Below are positions 12,399-18,362 of a DNA stretch of 18,362 bases, in pieces. The stretch covers positions 1 to 18,362 of the forward strand of contig CAYWTB010000090.1 in the NCBI GenBank assembly GCA_964461135.1, read 5' to 3'. Under the pieces are notes generated by a model, which searched no databases, was not told where the DNA came from, and saw only the letters and a program-made list of their open reading frames with translations. The stretch comes from RQOF01 sp964461135 (GTDB lineage Bacteria; Calditrichota; Calditrichia; RBG-13-44-9). Position 1 is the first letter of the stretch; each line of letters begins with the position of its first letter. Made by a program: the position numbers and the translations under genes.

Positions 12399-15300
12399 TT
12401 ATTTTTGAATGTTAACGAAACCTTCTGCACAGGTTCCGAATTGCTCCGGCTCATACATCAGGGATACTCTGGCAGCCGGCCACAGGAACGTTCCCGATGT
12501 GGTGGCCCGCACCAGGTAGTGATAAGAATAAATTCCGGCCGGAATCATATCAGCGAACATGGCCACCCGCTCATCCCGCATCTCGGTATGATTGATGTAA
12601 TTCCAGTCCCGGCTGTACCGGTTGTCACTTCCCTGATTGGTATCGTATCGGCCGGAGGTGGTCTTCAGAGAAGCATCTATAGCCTCGCATCCGGCCGGCA
12701 GGGGATCATCAATTACCAGGTGGTAACCGGCCTGGGGCACATTGTACTGCAGTTCAATTTCCAGCACATCACCTGCTTGCAGATCAATGGTTGCTGGAGG
12801 CTCGGTCCCGAAGGTAACAAGCGTTTTACCGGTTTCCCGGTTCTTGACGGTTCTGCTGATGGAAAAACCTTCCTGCCTGGCCGGCTGAGCCCCTTTCAGA
12901 CGATAGGAATAAGACAGGATATAATACAACCTTCCCGTACCGTCCATAGAAAGCAGGATATCGCTACTGCCGGCTGGAAGCTCTGACATCGCCAAGGATT
13001 TATTCACCGGAGCAAACTGATACCCCTTGAACATATGGGACAATACCTGATTGCCGGCCAGCATCACTTTAGCGCTGTAATCCGGGGGCTGTGCTTCCCG
13101 TTTCAGAGATATATCCACCAGGGCATCAATGGCCTTGGCATTCTCATAGGTGTAACGCCAGCGCCCGTTCTTGCGGGCATTCAGAATATAGCGGGCAAAT
13201 TTGGCGATCAGCGGACTCTCCGGCTCCATATCCAGAAACAGTTTAACGGCATCGGCAGTGGTAATGACCGGCGAACTCATAAAAAGCCAGGAGGGAGGTA
13301 ACTGTGCCGGACTTTCCAGGTGGGCAGTCTGCGCGGTTATGAACAGGCTGTTTTTAATTTCTGCGAGCAGCTTCCGCGCCTCATTCTGCCAGTTCGGTGA
13401 TTGCCACAGCAGCAGGGCCAGATTTATCTGGGCACCGTAACTGAGCTCGTTACGGCGGTTGTAATATTCTTCAAAATAGGTTTCATCATGACGGCCCAGA
13501 TAGTGTAATCCCAGCAGAATGTGAATACGGTATTCCGCCAGAGCTTTCCAGCTGTTGAAAGGATAACAGGGATTGCGCAATATTTGGTCCAGATATTTTG
13601 CCAGATTTTCCGCCGCCTGCTGCGGAAATTTGTAACCCAGGATGCGACCTTTTCTGAACAGGTAAGCGACATAGGGGGAGAGGTAGCAGGCGGACTCGTC
13701 ACTGCTGGTCCAGAATTTAAATCCGCCATCAGTATTCTGCAGCAGCAGCACCTTTTTCATATTGGCGTCAATCACCTTATCCACCGGTTTAACGGCCTCC
13801 AGGGAAAATTTATATTTATCGGATAAATATTTGAGCTGCATGAGAGCCAGCAGCCGGCTTACTGTCTGTTCCAGACAGCCATAAGGATAGTCCACCAGGT
13901 ATTTTGCCCCTTCCCCTATGTTGGTCATGGCGGTACTGGAGAGTGAAATGTCCAGTCCTCCCATATCTTTCCGGATGTTGTCGGATACATCCAGCTGCTG
14001 GCGGAACTGGTCCTGTGTTTCTCCTACCGACACCACCGTTTCGGTGGCGATGAGATCTTCAATGGTGAGGGGCAACTGCAGGGCATCGGATTCGGATATA
14101 TTTTTCCCGTTGTATACCCCGCTGAAAGAAGCGGTGAATGTGAAAGCGGCACTGCCAGGTAGTTTTGCCTCAAAGGGAAACAGAACCGCCCTGGATTCGC
14201 CGGGTTTAACCCGAATGCCGCTCTGAACAGCGGTTTTGTCCTGCAGCATAACCGACTTGCCGCTCAGCTCCGCAGCCAGGCTGACCTCTCCGCCGCCCTC
14301 CGTAAGATTGGTAATGGCAACACCGGAATAAAAACGGTCTCCGGTTCTGGCAAAGCGCGGCAGTATGGGACGCAGGATAAATGGCTGGGTTACTACCAGC
14401 TTTTTGTCACCGTAGCCGAACAGATTGCTGTCTCCCACTGCCACCACCATAATGCGCCAGGTGGTGAGGTTGTCCGGCATCTTTATGGAAATGAGCGCAT
14501 TTCCTTCCGGGTCGGTGACCAGCGAGGGATTATAATAGGCCAGTTTCAGGAATTCCTTCCGTATGCGGGTATCCCCCAGCCCGGCCATTACGCCGCCTCC
14601 AAAGCCGGTTCCCTTCTGCAGCAGTTCTTCCTTATTGATGATAAAAGGCCGGTTATCATTAATCCTGGTAGAAAGGCCACGGAAGGCATAGACGGTTTTC
14701 ACCAGGTCCGGCGGAGAATAGCCGGTCAGTGCCAGCACCGCTTCATCCACCACCATCACGGTCAGTTCACTGTGATATCCTTTACCGGTTGCATCGGCAA
14801 TTTTAAGCACCACATCCACCTCCTCGGCTGGCCGTGCTTTTTCTTTTGCCGGCTGTACCTGAACTTTCAGGTATTTTGATTCCAGGCTGACCTGGAAACC
14901 GGCAAATCCGATTCTTTCCATATGTTTGCCAACCTCTTCCTCCACCGGTACGATGGCCTCACCAATGCGGAACAGGGCTGCTCCCACATAGGCGTTGGGC
15001 AACATGTCTTCGGTGATCCTGAATGTATAGGTGTAAGCACTTCCCTGGATACGCTGTGTGTCCCTGAGAAATATTTTTTCCCGGCACACCGTGAAGAACA
15101 GATCCGCCTCTGGAAAAGGCGATTGAATAAAAGCGACTGCCTCATCCCCAATCTGGTATTCTTTCTTGTCCATGATAATTTCCAGGCGGTCCTCTCCCCG
15201 CTCTTCCCAGGGAACATATTCGCTGCCGGAAACCCACAGCGAGGTTGCTGCTGCCGTTCCGCTGTCCGGCTTTCTCTTCAACTCCGCCAGAATCATATAG

Positions 15301-18281
15301 GAACCGGCTTCGGGTGGCACCAGAGTCACATCCACCGGCTGGTTTGAGGTGGTGACCTCTCTGGTCACAATTACTTTCTTTACAAGATTATGCTCGGTGG
15401 TGAAACGCCCGTCCGGTGTTTCCGTTTTTACTGAATGGTATTCTTTTTTTATCAGAGATACCTTTACCGGAATATCCGTGAAGAGCTTTCCCTGTGGAGA
15501 TGTGACGACCACCGATACGGTAATTTCCTTTTCCTTCGCCACAATCCAGTTTGATAATTTGATTCCGACCAGCTGCTCATACGGTAGAACTGTCAGGCTT
15601 TTGCTGGCGGAAACAGTCTGTTTTGAGACATCTTCCACTTCCGCGTCGAAGTTATAGGTCATGGGATAGGGTACATCTTCGCTTCTCAGTTTGATCACTT
15701 TTTCGCCCTGCCCCTTGTCGTTGAGAGTGGAACTCTCTTTAAGGTAGGTTCCTGAAAGTGAAATTTTCTTTTCCTCCAGGTATTGCGGGACACCAAAATC
15801 GTAGCTGTTCCACCCGGGAGGGGTAAAGCTAGTTTTCCGTCGGGTAATGGCCAGTGATGCCGTGGCACTGGCCATGGGAGCACCAAAATAAAATTTTCCT
15901 TCCCAGCTGGCCCGCACCGGCTCGTCAACCACCGCAGTTTTGCGGTCAATCTGCACCGAAACCTCAAATTCGGGTACCCGAAATTCCGCCAGGCGGAATT
16001 CACCGTGAAATCGTAAGTTGGGAGAGGGAGTTTCTGCGGTTATCTGGTAATATCCCAGGGGTTGTCCTTCTTTGGTGGGGATATCGAATGCGAAGGTGCC
16101 GAAATCGTTCACCTTTACCTTTCCGATTTCCGTCTGTGCTCCCTGTGGATCTCTGAGCTTCAGGGTATATTCTTGTCCTTCGCCGCTCATCAGTTTGCCG
16201 AACAACAGGTAACGGGAAACGCCTTTCATTTTCACCGTTTCACCAGGACGATAGATATTGCGGTCCGAGAAAATAGTACCGCGTGAAATGGGCCGTTCAC
16301 CCTCCCAGTCCGCAATTACCCCGAATTGCCAGATGGTGGGATTCCCGTAAGAGCTGGTCTGCAGGAAGGTCCAGTCGTCACCGTTTTCGGCGATAATCAG
16401 CAGGCTGGGTGGTTCGGCAAAACCAAACTTTTCACGGTCGTACATGATGTCGTCGGGGTCCGCCTGTGGTGGATAGAGTTCGTTGATCACCTTGTTGGTG
16501 GTCCGGCGACGGCTGCATTTGGCCATTTGGGAAGCCGGCAATATCAGTAGTCCGTTTTCGTCGGTGATCCCCTCTGCGCAGGGCTGCATGCCGGGCTCAC
16601 CGCTCTGGGTGATTTTATCCAGGGTTTTGTCCAGCCGGGGCAGGTCATCCTCGCGATAAAGGCGGATGCGGGTACCCGGCATGGGGAGGCCGTCGGTCAG
16701 CCGGTTGATCTTGATAATACCGCTGGTGGGCAGAAACTCGGTGAAGATGCCCAGATCAGTCCGCAGAATTAATCCGTTGAAGTCAATCGGCTTTTGAAAA
16801 CAGGGGACCAGGGGACTGTGAAAGGAATAACCCACCACCCCGTAATTTCCGCCTTTCAGATACGGTTTCAGATCAAAATAGCTTTTCCCGATCCCTTCCT
16901 GGTTGAGAGAGATATCTATCTTTTTTACCTCACCCCCAAACCTTCCCAGGAATTGCCGGATGGTATATTCATAATCCAGTTGCTCTCTGACCATTACCTG
17001 CCCGGGAGATAATGTCAGTAACCGATAAAAGGCCACCGGTATATTTACGGTTTTAATGCCCAGTACCGGTTCGATGTTAGGGGTGATAATCTGGTATCCC
17101 TGCGGTCCCCACATCTTGGGGGTCAGATCCCCGGTGGTAAAGGTTACCCGGGAGGGATTTTCCAGGGTTTGACCGTAAATATCTTTGAGGTTATTATTTA
17201 AAATCAGAGTATAGGTTATTTTTGGCTGTAACATGTAATCATTGATTCCGATGGTGTTGTCTCCATAGCCATACATATATATGGGAAATTCTTCGGTTTT
17301 CGGTTCAAGGGTGATATTGTTTTTGACATTCTCATAATCGGGCCGGGTAGTAAAGGACGCATAAGGACGGGTCATTAAATGCCCTCCGCAACCAGGAGTA
17401 AAGTCCACTTTTACAAAGCGAAAGGGAGGAAAAGTACGGAAGTTGGACAGGATGGCTTTGGGCAGCGGCCGGTTGCCGCGGTATGTTATCAATCCCGCCT
17501 CGATTTTTACGGTATACTGGGTATCTTTATTCAGGGGTCGATCCGGTTTCAGAATATAGTCATACCAGACCCGCTGCATACCGATATCCTGCTCCGGTGG
17601 CAAATTTTTCTCATTTTCCATCAGATTGAAAGGCACGGCTTTACCGGAGACAGTTTCGTAGATCTGTGCCTTTTCCTGCAGCGATTCCAGATCCAGGGCG
17701 ACGCTACTCCGGATATGAATTTCCTGGTTTGTATTTACCTGCTCACGGTTGTTTTCTGGGAAAATGGAAATCTGTGGCAGGGGAGTTGAAAATTTCCAGC
17801 TGAAATCCTTTTTCAGTTCATAGCCGTCCATATCGCGGAGTCCCCGGGTAACGGTTACGGTATAATCAGTGGCCATGGGCAGGCTGTGGGCCGGTTCAAA
17901 GACCACGCCGGATGTTCCCACAATCCGGAAATGGCCTTCAATCCTGGGATCCAGGTCGAAATGGCGCAGTACCGCTTCCCGGCGGGCATCACTCAGGGTG
18001 GTCAGCGGGACCAGGGGCCGGGGGAAATCGATCTTAATCTGCACCTGTCCCTGTGTTTCTCCCTGGGGACCGTACATTGTAATTTCCAGCAAACCGGCCG
18101 GCGGTTTTACCCGGGAAGTATCACCCCCGGGAAGCTGCCAGCTGGTATCCGGTTTGTAATTCTGGTTGATAGGAATTTGAGTTTGAAGGTTCTCACTGTC
18201 TGTTTTCTTCTTCTCACATGCCATGAACGTGGAGGTAAACGCCAGTGCGGCCAGGCTGAAAATCCAGACGACTTTTTTCAT
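12399..18281 (-). CDS. Bacterial alpha-2-macroglobulin lipoprotein (YfhM type)
   Basis: A 1960-residue product, larger than E. coli YfhM (about 1650). The signal peptide MKKVVWIFSLAALAFTSTFM is followed by Ala-Cys-Glu, a likely lipobox with Cys22 lipidated. Ig/MG-like beta domains fill residues 60-650, including Big_5-like repeats (MATDYTVTVTRGLRDMDGYE). The MG2/A2M_N segment is near 660-770 (RNIYRPGETVKMKG). The bait-containing middle follows, and the A2M core (LVTDPEGNALISIKMPDNLT) is near 1254. The thioester is C1469-LEQ (YGCLEQT), with the helical thioester domain to about 1740 and a closing MG10 domain. It is expected to trap attacking proteases in the periplasm through the reactive thioester after bait cleavage. 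The thioester is intact. It is first gene of an operon with pbpC. AGGAG lies seven bases before the ATG. Confidence 0.95.
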   Translation of the reverse strand: MKKVVWIFSLAALAFTSTFMACEKKKTDSENLQTQIPINQNYKPDTSWQLPGGDTSRVKPPAGLLEITMYGPQGETQGQVQIKIDFPRPLVPLTTLSDARREAVLRHFDLDPRIEGHFRIVGTSGVVFEPAHSLPMATDYTVTVTRGLRDMDGYELKKDFSWKFSTPLPQISIFPENNREQVNTNQEIHIRSSVALDLESLQEKAQIYETVSGKAVPFNLMENEKNLPPEQDIGMQRVWYDYILKPDRPLNKDTQYTVKIEAGLITYRGNRPLPKAILSNFRTFPPFRFVKVDFTPGCGGHLMTRPYASFTTRPDYENVKNNITLEPKTEEFPIYMYGYGDNTIGINDYMLQPKITYTLILNNNLKDIYGQTLENPSRVTFTTGDLTPKMWGPQGYQIITPNIEPVLGIKTVNIPVAFYRLLTLSPGQVMVREQLDYEYTIRQFLGRFGGEVKKIDISLNQEGIGKSYFDLKPYLKGGNYGVVGYSFHSPLVPCFQKPIDFNGLILRTDLGIFTEFLPTSGIIKINRLTDGLPMPGTRIRLYREDDLPRLDKTLDKITQSGEPGMQPCAEGITDENGLLILPASQMAKCSRRRTTNKVINELYPPQADPDDIMYDREKFGFAEPPSLLIIAENGDDWTFLQTSSYGNPTIWQFGVIADWEGERPISRGTIFSDRNIYRPGETVKMKGVSRYLLFGKLMSGEGQEYTLKLRDPQGAQTEIGKVKVNDFGTFAFDIPTKEGQPLGYYQITAETPSPNLRFHGEFRLAEFRVPEFEVSVQIDRKTAVVDEPVRASWEGKFYFGAPMASATASLAITRRKTSFTPPGWNSYDFGVPQYLEEKKISLSGTYLKESSTLNDKGQGEKVIKLRSEDVPYPMTYNFDAEVEDVSKQTVSASKSLTVLPYEQLVGIKLSNWIVAKEKEITVSVVVTSPQGKLFTDIPVKVSLIKKEYHSVKTETPDGRFTTEHNLVKKVIVTREVTTSNQPVDVTLVPPEAGSYMILAELKRKPDSGTAAATSLWVSGSEYVPWEERGEDRLEIIMDKKEYQIGDEAVAFIQSPFPEADLFFTVCREKIFLRDTQRIQGSAYTYTFRITEDMLPNAYVGAALFRIGEAIVPVEEEVGKHMERIGFAGFQVSLESKYLKVQVQPAKEKARPAEEVDVVLKIADATGKGYHSELTVMVVDEAVLALTGYSPPDLVKTVYAFRGLSTRINDNRPFIINKEELLQKGTGFGGGVMAGLGDTRIRKEFLKLAYYNPSLVTDPEGNALISIKMPDNLTTWRIMVVAVGDSNLFGYGDKKLVVTQPFILRPILPRFARTGDRFYSGVAITNLTEGGGEVSLAAELSGKSVMLQDKTAVQSGIRVKPGESRAVLFPFEAKLPGSAAFTFTASFSGVYNGKNISESDALQLPLTIEDLIATETVVSVGETQDQFRQQLDVSDNIRKDMGGLDISLSSTAMTNIGEGAKYLVDYPYGCLEQTVSRLLALMQLKYLSDKYKFSLEAVKPVDKVIDANMKKVLLLQNTDGGFKFWTSSDESACYLSPYVAYLFRKGRILGYKFPQQAAENLAKYLDQILRNPCYPFNSWKALAEYRIHILLGLHYLGRHDETYFEEYYNRRNELSYGAQINLALLLWQSPNWQNEARKLLAEIKNSLFITAQTAHLESPAQLPPSWLFMSSPVITTADAVKLFLDMEPESPLIAKFARYILNARKNGRWRYTYENAKAIDALVDISLKREAQPPDYSAKVMLAGNQVLSHMFKGYQFAPVNKSLAMSELPAGSSDILLSMDGTGRLYYILSYSYRLKGAQPARQEGFSISRTVKNRETGKTLVTFGTEPPATIDLQAGDVLEIELQYNVPQAGYHLVIDDPLPAGCEAIDASLKTTSGRYDTNQGSDNRYSRDWNYINHTEMRDERVAMFADMIPAGIYSYHYLVRATTSGTFLWPAARVSLMYEPEQFGTCAEGFVNIQK

Positions 18282-18288
18282 TCTTTTT

Positions 18289-18293
18289 CTCCT
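18289..18293 (-). promoter_or_regulatory. Shine-Dalgarno site of the A2M gene
   Basis: AGGAG on the minus strand, seven bases upstream of ATG 18281, which supports this start. The remaining upstream bases to 18362 must include the operon promoter, but I cannot name its boxes reliably. Confidence 0.75.
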
Positions 18294-18362
18294 AATAGGG
18301 GTTAATAAAACTGCCTTTCACGAAACTCATAAGTGATGATATTGCATAATATACGGGGTATA

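Overview
The window looks like a piece of a Gram-negative environmental bacterium. It carries an alpha-2-macroglobulin lipoprotein, a PbpC-type peptidoglycan synthase, several small lipoprotein or membrane genes, and the relic of an outer-membrane beta-barrel gene. The mix suggests the FCB side of the tree (Marinimicrobia/Calditrichota-like), but this is a weak inference and no marker gene is present. A run of 100 N (5885-5984) and an IS end at base 1 indicate a scaffold whose contigs break at repeats.

Layout. 1-1316: an integrase-type (D,D35E) insertion sequence. 1327-2718 (+): the 5'-truncated remainder of a BrxL-like AAA+ ATPase whose C-terminus resembles the PLD-like MIT_C domain of eukaryotic MITD1, not a Lon protease. 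2738-2878: tail of a beta-barrel gene. 3115-3228: a small segment bounded by inverted repeats that carries a tRNA-3'-end relic. 3264-4304 (-): a DUF433 antitoxin / PIN-like toxin pair in which the toxin frame has no visible start codon. 4417-6105 (-): a tandem array of at least four units of about 400 bp (one much shorter). Each unit holds a small GIY-YIG nuclease gene fused at its 3' end to a partial tRNA-Val, followed by a fixed AT-rich spacer. The array sits directly downstream of an intact tRNA-Val(TAC) at 6028-6105. 6163-6251: a second tRNA-Val copy broken by palindromic inserts. 6328-8684 (-): four small genes (DUF3098-like membrane protein, tandem NTF2-like protein, unknown membrane protein, DUF4019 lipoprotein). 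8685-10034: an AT-rich stretch without genes but with several palindromes. 10035-18281 (-): the two-gene operon A2M-pbpC.

The most unusual part is the tRNA-linked GIY-YIG array. The units share the same spacer and the same tRNA junction, show graded decay away from the intact tRNA (nonsense mutation, T-arm loss, degenerate tails), and their tRNA parts have palindromes in place of the anticodon arm and in the T loop. One palindrome type, with GCCTGTCCG and CGACGG ends, also occurs in the broken tRNA copy and in the distant intergenic stretch, so it looks dispersed. I read the array as a small tRNA-targeting mobile or tandem-amplifying element. The N gap falls inside it, so the true copy number is unknown.

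The A2M and PbpC genes are ordinary housekeeping/defence genes of the envelope. In that pairing the lipoprotein is thought to trap proteases that breach the outer membrane while PbpC repairs peptidoglycan. The left 6 kb is an accessory region with a broken defence gene, a toxin-antitoxin relic and mobile elements.
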